NCBI RefSeq assembly: GCF_010723575.1
Contig: NZ_BLKZ01000001.1
Location: 3,100,001 to 3,164,000 of the forward strand
DNA: 64,000 nt
Direction: 5' to 3'
Source: Mycobacterium bourgelatii
Lineage (GTDB): Bacteria > Actinomycetota > Actinomycetes > Mycobacteriales > Mycobacteriaceae
Position 1 is the stretch's first letter. Each line of letters begins with the position of its first letter. Below, in pieces: positions 1 through 9,623 of the stretch. The position numbers and the translations under genes are program-made. Under the pieces are notes generated by a model. That model worked only from the letters and a program-made list of their open reading frames with translations. It did not search any database and was not told where the DNA came from.

Positions 1-79
1 TTGGTGGTTCACCTTGTTCACCGCGATCCTGGGCTCGGTGATCCTGCTGTGGATCGTCGGCAAGGTGCGAAAGGCCTAA
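1..79 (+). CDS. GlsB/YeaQ/YmgE-type membrane protein, C-terminal end only
   Basis: The window opens inside a reading frame ending at the TAA at 77-79. The visible 25 residues (WWFTLFTAILGSVILLWIVG, then a basic KVRKA tail) form one hydrophobic helix and a positively charged end. This matches the last transmembrane helix of small transglycosylase-associated (GlsB/YeaQ/YmgE) stress proteins. From memory, M. tuberculosis has such a protein (Rv1861) just before the adhA gene, which is the next gene here, so the context agrees. The start lies outside the window. Confidence 0.6.
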   Translation, partial: WWFTLFTAILGSVILLWIVGKVRKA

Positions 80-114
80 TCCTGTAGATCCCTCACCGGT
101 CATCGCGGCATTAT

Positions 115-1149
115 GTGGTGATGGCCGGTGAGGCGATTCCCACGACGATGACGGCGTGGCAGGTGCGCCAGCCGGGACCGGTACACACCCACCCGCTGGA
201 GCGCGTCACCGTCGAGGTTCCACAGCCTGAGCCGTCCGAGCTATTGGTCGCCGTGCGCGCCTGCGGCGTTTGCCGCACCGACCTGCACGTGACCGAGGGC
301 GACCTCCCCGTGCACCGGGCGCGAGTGATTCCTGGGCATGAGGTGGTCGGCGAAGTCCTCGAGGTGGGCGCCGACGTGAACGGCGAGTTCAACGTCGGCG
401 ACCGCGTCGGCATCGCCTGGCTTCGCCACACCTGCGGGGTATGCAAGTACTGCCGTCGGGGCGACGAGAACCTGTGCCCGGAGTCCCGCTATACCGGCTG
501 GGACGCCGACGGCGGATACGCCGAGTTCGCCACGGTCCCTGCGGCTTTCGCACATCGTCTGCCCAGCGGCTACACCGACAGCGAGTTGGCTCCGCTGTTG
601 TGCGCGGGGATCATCGGTTACCGCTCCCTGCTGCGCGCCGAGTTACCCCCCGGCGGTCGGTTAGGCATATATGGATTCGGCGGCAGTGCCCACCTGACCG
701 CCCAGGTCGCACTGGCGCAGGGCGCGGAGGTGCACGTCATGACGCGCGGAGCCCGGGCCCGGGAGTTGGCGCTGCAGCTCGGCGCGGCGTCGGCGCAAGG
801 GGCCACCGACCCGCCGCCGGTGCCGTTGGACGCCGCGATCCTGTTCGCCCCGGTCGGCGATCTCGTGTTGCCCGCGCTCGAAGCCCTCGACCGCGGCGGC
901 ACTCTGTCGATCGCAGGGATTCATCTCACCGACATACCGACGCTCAACTACCAGCGGCACCTCTTCCAGGAGCGCCAGGTTCGGTCGGTCACGTCGAACA
1001 CCCGGGCAGACGCGCGCGCCTTTCTCGACTTCGTTGCCGAGCACCACGTAGAAGTCACCACGCCGGAATATCCGCTGGCGGAAGCCGATCGCGCGCTGAC
1101 CGATCTCAGTTCCGGCCGGGTCGCCGGGGCCGCGGTACTGCTGGTGTAA
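115..1149 (+). CDS. adhA: zinc-dependent alcohol dehydrogenase, AdhA-like
   Basis: Medium-chain NAD(P)-dependent alcohol dehydrogenase of 344 residues, probably cytoplasmic. The N-terminal GroES-like domain carries the catalytic zinc Cys in ACGVCRTDLH and the PGHEVVG motif, and the structural zinc set CGVCKYCRRGDENLC. The Rossmann domain follows with GIYGFGGSAH. Length and position between a GlsB-type gene and a CPBP protease match M. tuberculosis adhA (Rv1862) from memory. The start is uncertain: GTG codons at 115 and 118, ATG at 121, and a later ATG at 151 before TAWQVRQPG are all in frame and none has a clear Shine-Dalgarno. The natural alcohol cannot be told from sequence. Confidence 0.88.
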   Translation: MVMAGEAIPTTMTAWQVRQPGPVHTHPLERVTVEVPQPEPSELLVAVRACGVCRTDLHVTEGDLPVHRARVIPGHEVVGEVLEVGADVNGEFNVGDRVGIAWLRHTCGVCKYCRRGDENLCPESRYTGWDADGGYAEFATVPAAFAHRLPSGYTDSELAPLLCAGIIGYRSLLRAELPPGGRLGIYGFGGSAHLTAQVALAQGAEVHVMTRGARARELALQLGAASAQGATDPPPVPLDAAILFAPVGDLVLPALEALDRGGTLSIAGIHLTDIPTLNYQRHLFQERQVRSVTSNTRADARAFLDFVAEHHVEVTTPEYPLAEADRALTDLSSGRVAGAAVLLV

Positions 1150-1152
1150 GGC

Positions 1153-1899
1153 TCAGGTCGACAGCTGCCACACCAGCGCGGCGGCCAGCGCGCCCATTCC
1201 ATTCAGCGACCAGTGCAGGGCGATCGGGGCGATGATGCTGCCACTGCGGCGGCGCAGCCAGCTGAAGATGAACCCCGCGGCACCGGTGGCCACCACGGCC
1301 AGCGCCACTCCCGAGATCATTCCCACGACGCCGCCACCGAACAGCCGGGTGAAGCCGATGTTGTTGCTCGTCAGGCCCAACGACGTCGCGATGTGCCAGA
1401 GGCCGAACAAGAGCGAGCCCGCCATCGCGACGCCGCGAAATCCCCAGGCGCGCTCCAGCGCGCCATGAAGCACTCCACGAAACGCCAACTCTTCGGGGAT
1501 GACGGTCTGCAGCGGGATGATCACCATCGAGGCGATCAGCGCGCCCGACACCGTGGCGTAGTGGTTGTTGAGGAACATCGGGCGGGTGATCGGCAGGAGT
1601 ACCCCGATCGCGATCACCGACATCACGACACCCACGGCGGCCAGGGCATAGCCCACCCCGGCTTTCCAGTGTTCCCGGCCCAAGCCCAGTTCGGCCCAGT
1701 CCAGACCGCGGTAGCGGAGCAAAATCACCAGACCCACGGCGGCCGCAGGAACGGTGGCGATGTTCGCCCACGGGGTGGTGAAGTGCGCCACCAGGTTGGT
1801 CAACACCAGCACCGCCACGACGACGGCGATGTCGACATAAAGCCGGTACCGTTCCAGGCGCAGCGGCGGTGGGGCAGTTTCCAAGGCTTCGACAGACAT
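1153..1899 (-). CDS. CPBP family intramembrane glutamic endopeptidase
   Basis: A 248-residue polytopic membrane protein with about seven or eight hydrophobic segments. The ABI/CPBP (CAAX protease-like) signature is visible: PEELAFRG supplies the EExxxR motif and LLFGLWH the second conserved motif with its His. These residues line the intramembrane active site in the family. It faces the adhA-like gene tail to tail with a 3-bp gap. Substrates are unknown; family members process lipoproteins or bacteriocin-like peptides, or have only membrane roles. Position fits Rv1863c from memory. Confidence 0.82.
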   Translation of the reverse strand: MSVEALETAPPPLRLERYRLYVDIAVVVAVLVLTNLVAHFTTPWANIATVPAAAVGLVILLRYRGLDWAELGLGREHWKAGVGYALAAVGVVMSVIAIGVLLPITRPMFLNNHYATVSGALIASMVIIPLQTVIPEELAFRGVLHGALERAWGFRGVAMAGSLLFGLWHIATSLGLTSNNIGFTRLFGGGVVGMISGVALAVVATGAAGFIFSWLRRRSGSIIAPIALHWSLNGMGALAAALVWQLST

Positions 1900-1935
1900 C
1901 GTGGCGATTCTACCGGCGGTCGGCGGGCGGCATTC

Positions 1936-2610
1936 TTACTTCGTTGTGAGCCGACGGCGCGCGTAGGCCTGGAGTTCGGCGGAGAGCGCGTCGGCGACGA
2001 GCAACTCGGGCAGCAAGTCCGGTTGCGTCATCCGGGCGCGAAAAGCCAGCCGACTGGTCACGTCATGGTCCGGGCGGTACTCGACGGTGATCGCGTCGCC
2101 GGCGCGGAGCGTACCTGGCGAGATGACGCGAAGGTAGGCACCGGGTTCTTCGGCCTGGGTGAAGGTCTTGATCCAGTGACTCAGATCCAGGAACGCCGCG
2201 AACGTCCGGCACGGGGTCCTGGGGGCGGAGACTTCCAGCAATAGTCCGTCGGTGCCGACGCGCCAGCGCTCTCCGATGCGCGCGTTCGTCACATCGATGC
2301 CGACGGTGGTCAGGTTTTCGCCGAACATTCCGTTGGTGAGGGTGCGCTGCAGGCGAGCTTCCCACGCATCGAGATCTTCCCGCGCGTATGCGTAGACCGC
2401 CTGGTCGTCGCCGCCGTGCAGTTTCCGGTTACCAATCGTGTCGCCGACGAGCCCGCTGCCCAGGCCCCCGCGCATGGACCCGGGGGCGCGCACCAGGACG
2501 GGCTCGGTTACCGGGACCTTGTCGATGCCGGTCAGCTTCGACTTGGCGCGCGGATCGGGATTCGACCGGCCGGCAGCCACGTTGACCGACAACACTTTCG
2601 TCACTGGCAC
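1936..2610 (-). CDS. MOSC domain protein, YiiM-like
   Basis: A 224-residue soluble protein. The MOSC core is recognisable by GDTIGNRKLHGGDDQAVYAY, GMFGENLTT and the conserved cysteine in SAPRTPCRTFA. MOSC domains act as sulfur-carrier or molybdenum-cofactor-linked reductases; the YiiM group reduces N-hydroxylated bases. A helical C-terminal extension follows from about residue 165, as in YiiM. The start is GTG at 2610, with another GTG at 2604. The physiological substrate is not deducible. Confidence 0.82.
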   Translation of the reverse strand: MPVTKVLSVNVAAGRSNPDPRAKSKLTGIDKVPVTEPVLVRAPGSMRGGLGSGLVGDTIGNRKLHGGDDQAVYAYAREDLDAWEARLQRTLTNGMFGENLTTVGIDVTNARIGERWRVGTDGLLLEVSAPRTPCRTFAAFLDLSHWIKTFTQAEEPGAYLRVISPGTLRAGDAITVEYRPDHDVTSRLAFRARMTQPDLLPELLVADALSAELQAYARRRLTTK

Positions 2611-2639
2611 AGGCTAGCGCCGACGACGGGAGCTAGCCC

Positions 2640-5030
2640 TCACCCGTCCGAGCCCGAGCCCTCCCAGGCCCAACCGGAAATCGCCGGGTCGTCCTCGCCG
2701 TGCTCACGGGTGTACTGACGAGCCGACAAGCGCGCGTCGACCATCCGCTGACGCAATCCCGCGGCGCGGCCGACGAGGCCGTCGACACGGTCGATGACGT
2801 CGATGACGAGATGGAAGCGATCCAGGTCGTTGAGCATCACCATGTCGAAGGGTGTTGTCGTCGTCCCGCGCTCCTTGAAGCCGCGCACATGCAGCTGGGC
2901 GTGATTGGTGCGTCGATAGGTCAGCCGGTGGATGAGCCACGGATAGCCGTGGTAGGCGAAGATGACCGGCTTGTCGCGGGTGAACAACGCGTCGAATTCG
3001 CTGTCCGGCAAGCCATGTGGATGTTCGGAGGGCGGCTGCAGCCGCATCAGGTCGACGATGTTGATCACCCGTACCTTGAGGTCCGGCAGTTCGCGCCGCA
3101 GGATGCCGGCGGCAGCCAGCGTCTCCAGGGTCGGAATGTCGCCGGCGCAGGCCAACACCACGTCGGGATCGCCTACCGCCCCAGCGGTGCTGGCCCACGG
3201 CCAGATGCCCAAGCCGCGTGTGCAATGCAGGATAGCGTCGTCCATCGACAGGTAGGACAGCGCGGGCTGCTTGCCGGCGACGATGACGTTGACGTAGTCG
3301 CGGCTGCGCAGGCAATGGTCCGTCACCGACAGCAGCGTGTTGCCGTCCGGCGGGAGGTAGACGCGCACCACCTCGGCACGCTTGTTGGCCACCAGATCGA
3401 TGAAGCCCGGGTCCTGATGCGAGGCGCCATTGTGGTCCTGGCGCCACACGTGAGAGCTCAGCAGATAGTTGAGTGAGGCGATGGGCAGTCGCCAGGGCAA
3501 TTCGCGGCTCGTGGACAACCATTTCGCGTGCTGGTTGAACATCGAGTCGACGATGTGCACGAACGCCTCGTAGCAGTTGAACAGGCCGTGCCGCCCGGTC
3601 AGCAAATAGCCCTCCAACCAGCCCTGGCACAGGTGCTCGGACAGCACCTCCATCACGCGGCCGTCCGGTGCCAGATGGTCGTCGTCGGGCCCGGTTTCAG
3701 AGAGCCACACCTTGTCGGTCTTTTCGAAGACCGGGCTCAGCCGGTTGGAGGCGGTCTCGTCCGGGCCCATCAGCCGAAAGCGGTCGGGGTTGCGGATGAT
3801 CACGTCGCGCAGATAGGTGCCCAGGACGCGGGTGGCTTCGTGGGTCTCCGCGGCCGGGCGCTCCACCGGGACCGCGTAGTCACGGAAGTCGGGCAGGTCC
3901 AGTTCGCGCAGCAACACTCCGCCATTGGCGTGCGGATTGGCGCTCATCCGCCGATCACCTTGGGGTGCAGCGGCTTTAAGTTCGGCGCGCAGTGCGCCGT
4001 TCTCGTCGAACAACTCCTCGGGCCGGTAGCTGCGCAGCCACTCCTCGAGCTGGGCACGATGCTCTTTGTTGTCGCGCGTCCCGGCCAGGGGAACCTGGTG
4101 TGAGCGCCAGTTGCCTTCGACCCGCTCGCCGTCGACCGTCTTGGGGCCGGTCCAGCCCTTGGGGGTGCGTAACACGATCATCGGCCACACCGGCCGGTCG
4201 GTCTGCTCGCCGGAGCGGGCGGCTTGTTGAATCGCGGCGATGTCGTCGAACGCGTCGTCGAGGGCCGCGGCCAGCTGCTGGTGCACGCTGGTCGGGTCCT
4301 CGCCGGCCACGGTGATCGGACGGTACCCGTAGCCGCGCAGCAACGACTCGAGCTCGGTTTCCGGGATCCGCGCCAGCACCGTCGGATTGGCGATCTTGTA
4401 GCCGTTGAGGTGCAGGATTGGCAATACGGCGCCGTCGACGGCGGGGTTGAGGAATTTGTTGGAGTGCCAGCTGGCCGCCAACGGTCCGGTCTCGGCCTCG
4501 CCGTCGCCGATCACGCAGGCCACCACCAGGTCGGGGTTGTCGAAAGCCGCACCAAAGGCGTGCACCAGCGCGTACCCCAGCTCACCGCCCTCGTGGATGG
4601 AACCCGGAGTCTGCGCGGCGACGTGGCTGGGAATTCCGCCCGGGAAGGAGAACTGGCGAAACAGTTTGCGCAGCCCGTCGGTGTTTTCACCGACGCCGGT
4701 GTAGATCTCGCTGTAGGTGCCCTCGAGGTAGGCGTTGGCGACCAGACCGGGGCCACCGTGGCCGGGTCCGGTGATGTAGATGACGTTGGCGTCGCGGTTG
4801 CGGATGATCCGGTTGAGGTGGGCGTAGAGGAGATTGAGCCCCGGGGTGGTGCCCCAGTGTCCCAACAGCCTGGGTTTGACGTGCTCGGGCGCCAGCGGTT
4901 CGGTCAGCAGGGGGTTGTCCAACAGGTAGATCTGCCCGACCGACAGATAGTTGGCGGCGCGCCAATACGCGTCGATCAGGGCCAGTTCGTCGTCGGAGAG
5001 GATGGTGGGTGGCTCAGATGTTGGGCGCAT
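2640..5030 (-). CDS. xfp: phosphoketolase
   Basis: A 796-residue thiamine-diphosphate enzyme of full family length. It splits xylulose 5-phosphate and/or fructose 6-phosphate to acetyl phosphate plus an aldose phosphate, bypassing pyruvate dehydrogenase. Hallmarks are GHWGTTPGLN near residue 60, GPGHGGP near residue 90, the ThDP/Mg loop GDGEAETGPLA, and in the second half SHVWRQDHNGASHQDPG. The C-terminal transketolase-like domain ends with the NHAQLHVRGFKERGTTTTPFD region typical of the family. It is monocistronic in appearance and sits between the MOSC gene and an SDR. I do not recall this gene at the matching M. tuberculosis site. Confidence 0.95.
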   Translation of the reverse strand: MRPTSEPPTILSDDELALIDAYWRAANYLSVGQIYLLDNPLLTEPLAPEHVKPRLLGHWGTTPGLNLLYAHLNRIIRNRDANVIYITGPGHGGPGLVANAYLEGTYSEIYTGVGENTDGLRKLFRQFSFPGGIPSHVAAQTPGSIHEGGELGYALVHAFGAAFDNPDLVVACVIGDGEAETGPLAASWHSNKFLNPAVDGAVLPILHLNGYKIANPTVLARIPETELESLLRGYGYRPITVAGEDPTSVHQQLAAALDDAFDDIAAIQQAARSGEQTDRPVWPMIVLRTPKGWTGPKTVDGERVEGNWRSHQVPLAGTRDNKEHRAQLEEWLRSYRPEELFDENGALRAELKAAAPQGDRRMSANPHANGGVLLRELDLPDFRDYAVPVERPAAETHEATRVLGTYLRDVIIRNPDRFRLMGPDETASNRLSPVFEKTDKVWLSETGPDDDHLAPDGRVMEVLSEHLCQGWLEGYLLTGRHGLFNCYEAFVHIVDSMFNQHAKWLSTSRELPWRLPIASLNYLLSSHVWRQDHNGASHQDPGFIDLVANKRAEVVRVYLPPDGNTLLSVTDHCLRSRDYVNVIVAGKQPALSYLSMDDAILHCTRGLGIWPWASTAGAVGDPDVVLACAGDIPTLETLAAAGILRRELPDLKVRVINIVDLMRLQPPSEHPHGLPDSEFDALFTRDKPVIFAYHGYPWLIHRLTYRRTNHAQLHVRGFKERGTTTTPFDMVMLNDLDRFHLVIDVIDRVDGLVGRAAGLRQRMVDARLSARQYTREHGEDDPAISGWAWEGSGSDG

Positions 5031-5087
5031 CTAGCCGATTGTGCTTGTCGCCGGTTAACGGCGTGCTCAACCGGGCTTACGCCACGC

Positions 5088-5936
5088 TTATTCTTCGCCG
5101 CGGGCCCGGGCTTCGTACGCCCTGCGCTTCTCCACGTCGACGTCGTCGGTGAAGACGTGATCGCCGCCGGCCGAGCGGTTGAGGGCTTCTCGGACGATGC
5201 GCGGCATGAACTTCTGCATGACCACCGCCACGCCTGCCGCTTTGGTCACCCGCACGCGCGGTTTAGGCTCGGCAATGAGGCCGATGACCGCGTTGGCGAT
5301 GTCCTCGGGTTCGGCGTTCTTGAATCCCTTGATGCCGGCGGTGCCCGCGGTGAGCTCGGTGTTGACGAACGTGGGCAACACCGACGAGAAGTGCACACCG
5401 GCCGAGCGGTACTCGAGCCGCGCCGAATCGGTGAACCCGAGCACGGCGTGCTTACTGGCGCAGTAGGTGGCCAGCCCGACGATGTGCATCTCACCGGCGA
5501 GCGAGGCGATGTTGATGACGTGGCCCCGCCTCCGCGGGACCATCCGCTGAGCCGCCAGCTTGCTGCCGAGGATCACCCCGTAGACGTTGATGTCGAGGAT
5601 GCGCCGGGTGACCGCGTCCGGTTCGTCGACGATGCGGCCGACGGGCATGATGCCGGCGTTGTTGACCAGCACGTCGATCGGTCCGAGTTGGCGCTCGACC
5701 TGGTCGAGGAAATCCGAGAACGAGTCGCGGTCGGTGACATCGAGCTTGCCGTAGACGTCGAGACCGAGGTCGGCGCCGGCCTCCTTGACCGTCGCCTCGT
5801 CGACGTCACCGATGGCCACCTTGGCTCCCAGCTTGTGCAGAGCGGTCGCGGTGGCCAATCCGATTCCCCTCGCGCCACCGGTGATGACGACGACCTTGCC
5901 CCGCACCTTGACGCCGATGGATTCCGTGTCCGCCAT
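5088..5936 (-). CDS. short-chain dehydrogenase/reductase
   Basis: A classical SDR of 282 residues when started at the ATG at 5936 (MADTESIGVKVRGKVVVITG). The frame is open ten codons further up, but those residues lie before the usual SDR beginning. It shows the TGGARGIG cofactor loop, the NNAG motif, the catalytic serine in INIASLAGE and YCASKHA for the Tyr/Lys pair. The basic tail KRRAYEARARGEE is typical of mycobacterial members of this group (Rv1865c-like from memory). Substrate unknown. Confidence 0.88.
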   Translation of the reverse strand: MADTESIGVKVRGKVVVITGGARGIGLATATALHKLGAKVAIGDVDEATVKEAGADLGLDVYGKLDVTDRDSFSDFLDQVERQLGPIDVLVNNAGIMPVGRIVDEPDAVTRRILDINVYGVILGSKLAAQRMVPRRRGHVINIASLAGEMHIVGLATYCASKHAVLGFTDSARLEYRSAGVHFSSVLPTFVNTELTAGTAGIKGFKNAEPEDIANAVIGLIAEPKPRVRVTKAAGVAVVMQKFMPRIVREALNRSAGGDHVFTDDVDVEKRRAYEARARGEE

Positions 5937-6075
5937 TGATCCGCCTTCCACTTCGACAAGCCCCACCAGAGATTAGGCGGTGGCACGATCGCGACGACAA
6001 GCTGCCCGAGCGTTGGTGGACAACCCTGATGCCTTTGCCGCCGGGTACAACTTCGGCGCCGCCGAACCCAGGATG

Positions 6076-6510
6076 CTATTGCTTGCCCTGCCCGTCGGCG
6101 AGGCTGAGGTCACCGAAGTTCAGCTGCCAAGAGACCCCGAACGCGTCGTTGACCCAGCCGAACTTGGCGCTGAAGGGGTAGGCATCCAGCGGCATCAAGA
6201 CCTCCCCGCCGGCACCCAGCGCGTCGAACAACCGCTCAATCTCGGCGTCCGAATCGCACTGCACATACAGCGACATCGACGGGGTGAAGGTGAAACCGTG
6301 CGCGGCCGGGCTGTCGATGCACATGAACTCCTGGCCGGCCAACACGAACGTCGCGTGCTGGACCGTCCCCTCGGGTCCCGCGTCACCCGGGCCGTATCGC
6401 GCGATCGACCGGATCTCCGAGTCCGCGAACAACGACGTGTAGAACCGCATCGCCTCTTCGGCTTTGCCCTCGAACATCAGAAAGGTCGTAACCTTCTGCA
6501 CCGTGGTCAC
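6076..6510 (-). CDS. VOC/PhnB-like glyoxalase-fold protein
   Basis: A 144-residue protein beginning MTTVQKVTTFLMFEGKAEEA. It has the PhnB / 3-demethylubiquinone-like pattern: EGKAEEAMRFYTSLFADSE near the start, GTVQHATFVLAGQEFMCID in the middle and FGWVNDAFGVSWQL near the end. Proteins of this fold are small metal-binding enzymes or resistance proteins, and most of the PhnB group are uncharacterised. It stands alone, divergent from the aldehyde dehydrogenase gene. Confidence 0.85.
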   Translation of the reverse strand: MTTVQKVTTFLMFEGKAEEAMRFYTSLFADSEIRSIARYGPGDAGPEGTVQHATFVLAGQEFMCIDSPAAHGFTFTPSMSLYVQCDSDAEIERLFDALGAGGEVLMPLDAYPFSAKFGWVNDAFGVSWQLNFGDLSLADGQGKQ

Positions 6511-6629
6511 GTTGGATCCCCCCGATCATTTGCCGCTGAATTCTTGCCGCTGAATTGAGGCTGTCACGAGCGTAGTCCGGCAGCTGCGGCGCACTGTTCG
6601 CGCCGACGGACAGCGCCTAGCATTTTCGA

Positions 6630-8063
6630 ATGACGTCTTCGCCGGCACGGTTTTTCGTCGATGGCCAGTTCCACACCACCGACAGCGCCGAACCCGTTGT
6701 GGAGGCGGCGACCGGTGAGCCGCTCGGATCTGGCGCCGTCGTCAGCGAAACCGACATCGACCACGCCGTCGCCGCGGCCCGGTCCGCCCTGCTCGACTGG
6801 CAGTCCAGTTCGCCGGAGCACCGCGCCGGGCTCCTGACGGCGATGGCCGACGCGCTCAAGTCGCGCGCCCGGCCGACCAGTGAGCTGGTGAGCCGGGAGA
6901 ACGGCATGCCGATCTCGCTGTCCCGCGGCGCCAACGGCTCGTTCCCGCCGGCGCTGTTCCGCTACTACGCCCAACTGGTCACCGAGCTCCCGACCGAGGA
7001 GATCCGGCCGAGCATGACCGGGCACACGATCGTGCGCCGCGAGGCCATCGGGGTGGTGGCCGCGATCATCCCGTGGAACTATCCGCAGGCACTGGCCGCC
7101 ATGAAAGTCGCACCCGCGCTGGCCGCCGGTTGCACCGTGGTTCTCAAGTCCTCACCCGAAACCGCTTTGGACGCCTTGATTTTCGCCGAGGCTGCCGTCG
7201 AGGCGGGGCTGCCGCCCGGAGTGCTGAACGTGGTGTCCGGCGGCCCGGCCGTCGGCGCGTACCTGGTGGCCCATCCCGGCGTCGACAAGGTCGCCTTCAC
7301 CGGCTCGACGGCGACCGGCCGGATCGTCGCCGAGATCTGCGGCCGGTTGATGCGCCCGGTCACCCTGGAGCTGGGCGGCAAATCGGCGGCGATCATTCTC
7401 GACGACGCGGACCTGGAGGCGACGCTGCGAGGGTTGCGGGCCGCGTCGTTCGTCAACAACGGGCAGACCTGCCACCTGAGTTCGCGGGTGTTGGCGCCCA
7501 GATCCCGCTACGACGAAGTCGTCGACGCGGTGGCGGCATTGGCCGACGGCATGGCGGTCGGTGACCCGCTGGACCCGTCGACCGAGATCGGTCCGCTGGT
7601 CAGTTCGCGGCAGCGCGAGCGGGTGCTGGGCTACATCGACATCGGCAAGAACAGTGGCGCGCGACTGGTCGCGGGTGGGTCGGTGCCCAAGGACCGGCCC
7701 AAAGGCTGGTTCGTCGCCCCGACGGTGTTCGCCGATGTCGCCAACTCCGACCGCCTGGCGCGGGAGGAGATCTTCGGGCCGGTGCTCACTGTCAGCCCCT
7801 ACGACACCGACGACGAGGCGATCGCCCTGGCCAACGACAGTGATTTCGGTCTGGCCGGCACCGTCTGGTCCTCCGACACCGAGCGCGCCACGAACGTCGC
7901 GCGGGCCGTGCGGACGGGGACCATCGGCGTCAACGACTACCAACTAGACATGCGGGCACCGTTCGGTGGGGTCAAGGGCAGCGGAATAGGTCGCGAGCTG
8001 GGGCCGGAGGGCCTGGAGGCCTACCGGACGCTGAAGTCGATCTACCGCGTAGGGCCGGCCTGA
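6630..8063 (+). CDS. NAD(P)-dependent aldehyde dehydrogenase
   Basis: A 477-residue aldehyde dehydrogenase, full length. The catalytic glutamate is in LELGGKS and the nucleophilic cysteine in NNGQTCHLSSR; the oxyanion Asn is in the IIPWNYP motif near residue 150, and the C-terminal FGGVKGSGIGRELG segment is present. The gene is followed after 66 bp by the thiolase-like gene on the same strand, so both may take part in degradation of a fatty or terpenoid chain. The exact aldehyde cannot be read from sequence. Confidence 0.92.
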   Translation: MTSSPARFFVDGQFHTTDSAEPVVEAATGEPLGSGAVVSETDIDHAVAAARSALLDWQSSSPEHRAGLLTAMADALKSRARPTSELVSRENGMPISLSRGANGSFPPALFRYYAQLVTELPTEEIRPSMTGHTIVRREAIGVVAAIIPWNYPQALAAMKVAPALAAGCTVVLKSSPETALDALIFAEAAVEAGLPPGVLNVVSGGPAVGAYLVAHPGVDKVAFTGSTATGRIVAEICGRLMRPVTLELGGKSAAIILDDADLEATLRGLRAASFVNNGQTCHLSSRVLAPRSRYDEVVDAVAALADGMAVGDPLDPSTEIGPLVSSRQRERVLGYIDIGKNSGARLVAGGSVPKDRPKGWFVAPTVFADVANSDRLAREEIFGPVLTVSPYDTDDEAIALANDSDFGLAGTVWSSDTERATNVARAVRTGTIGVNDYQLDMRAPFGGVKGSGIGRELGPEGLEAYRTLKSIYRVGPA

Positions 8064-8129
8064 GTCCCAGTCAGGCCCCGGCACGACCCGTCCGCCCACC
8101 GGTATTCATAGACACGCTATGTTTGATAC

Positions 8130-9623
8130 ATGACCGTAGACCCCAGAACACCCGTATTGATCGCCTACGGCCAGGTCAATCACCGCGACGCGATAGACCC
8201 CGAAAGCCGATCGGTCGAGCCCGTCGACCTCATGGTCGCCGCGACACAGAAGGCCGTCGAATCGGCCGGTGCTCGCGTGCTCGAGGCCGTCAACGACATC
8301 CGCGTGGTGAACATCCTGTCGGCGCACTACCGCAACCCCGGACAGCTGCTCGGCGAGCGGCTCAACCTCAGCGAATTCAAGGCGAGCTACAGCAGCGTCG
8401 GCGGCAACACCCCGCAGACGCTGGTCAACAAGGCATGCCTGGACATTCAACAGGGACGAGCCGGTGTGGTGCTGATAGCCGGCGCAGAAACGTGGCGCAC
8501 CCGGACCGGACTGAAGAAACTCGGCGCCAGGCTGGAGTGGACGCAGCAGGACAACTCGGTCCCGATGCCCGAAATCGCCGACACGGACGTCCCGATGGCC
8601 GGCGACGCCGAGATCAAGATCAAGCTGGATCGGCCGGCCTTCGTCTACCCGTTGTTCGAGCAGTCGTTGCGCATCGCGAACGGTGAGTCCGTCGAGAGCC
8701 ACAGCAAGCGGGTCGCCGAGCTGTGGGCGCGGTTCAGCGCCGTGGCGGCCGACAATCCGAACGCGTGGATTCGCCAGCCGGTCACCGCTGAGGAGATCCG
8801 GCAGCCCAGTGCGCAGAACCGGATGATCAGTTGGCCCTACACCAAGTTGATGAACTCGAACAACATGGTTGACCAAGGTGCCGCGTTGATCCTGACTTCG
8901 GTTGGAGAGGCGAGGCGGCTGCAGGTTCCCGAGGAACACTGGGTTTACCCGCAGACCGGCACCGACGCCCACGACACCTCGGCCATCGCGGAGCGCGACG
9001 AACTGCATCGCTCGACGGCTATCCGGATCGGGGGCGCACGCGCGTTGGAGCTGGCCGGCCTGGGCATAGACGACGTCGACTACGTCGACCTGTACTCATG
9101 CTTTCCGTCCGCGGTTCAGGTTGCCGCGGCCGAACTCGGCCTGGCCCTCGACGATCCCGTTCGGCCGCTCACCGTCACCGGCGGCCTGACCTTCGCCGGC
9201 GGCCCGTGGAGCAACTACGTCACGCATTCGATCGCCACCATGGCCGAGTTGCTGGTTGCCAATCCCGGACGACGTGGCCTGATCACCGCGAACGGCGGCT
9301 TCCTGACCAAGCACAGCTTCGGCGTCTACAGCACCGAGCCCCCGTCGCAGTTCCGCTGGGAAGACGTCCAGCCCGAGGTGGACCGGGAGCCCACCCGGAA
9401 GGGATTGGTCGACTGGGAGGGTGTCGGCACCGTCGAATCGTGGACCACACCCTTCGATCGGGATGGCAACCCGGAAAAGGCCTTCCTGGCTGTCCGCACG
9501 GCCGACGACTCCCGCGCCCTGGCCGTGATCACCGATCCCGAGGCCGCCGCCGCGACGGTCCGCGAAGACATTGCCGGGGCCAAGGTCGCCGTAGCCGCCG
9601 ACGGCAGCGCGGTCCTGCAGTAG
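8130..9623 (+). CDS. thiolase-like acetyl-CoA acetyltransferase family protein
   Basis: A 497-residue thiolase-superfamily protein with an N-terminal half of thiolase fold (PVLIAYGQVNHRD, VGGNTPQTLVNKACLDIQQG) and a C-terminal half with DVDYVDLYSCFPSAVQ and the GGLTFAGGPWSNYVTHSI region. The usual active-site Cys context of biosynthetic thiolases (SxxCxSG) is replaced by GGNTPQTLVNKACLDI, so this belongs to the nonclassical group represented by M. tuberculosis Rv1867 (about 494 residues, from memory). A C-terminal OB-fold-like extension is suggested from about residue 415. Function is probably in acyl-CoA metabolism. Confidence 0.85.
   Translation: MTVDPRTPVLIAYGQVNHRDAIDPESRSVEPVDLMVAATQKAVESAGARVLEAVNDIRVVNILSAHYRNPGQLLGERLNLSEFKASYSSVGGNTPQTLVNKACLDIQQGRAGVVLIAGAETWRTRTGLKKLGARLEWTQQDNSVPMPEIADTDVPMAGDAEIKIKLDRPAFVYPLFEQSLRIANGESVESHSKRVAELWARFSAVAADNPNAWIRQPVTAEEIRQPSAQNRMISWPYTKLMNSNNMVDQGAALILTSVGEARRLQVPEEHWVYPQTGTDAHDTSAIAERDELHRSTAIRIGGARALELAGLGIDDVDYVDLYSCFPSAVQVAAAELGLALDDPVRPLTVTGGLTFAGGPWSNYVTHSIATMAELLVANPGRRGLITANGGFLTKHSFGVYSTEPPSQFRWEDVQPEVDREPTRKGLVDWEGVGTVESWTTPFDRDGNPEKAFLAVRTADDSRALAVITDPEAAAATVREDIAGAKVAVAADGSAVLQ

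Noticed and set aside
4224..5939. 571-codon plus-strand frame across the phosphoketolase and SDR genes
   Set aside because: It is antisense to two clearly recognisable enzymes and its protein has no domain pattern.
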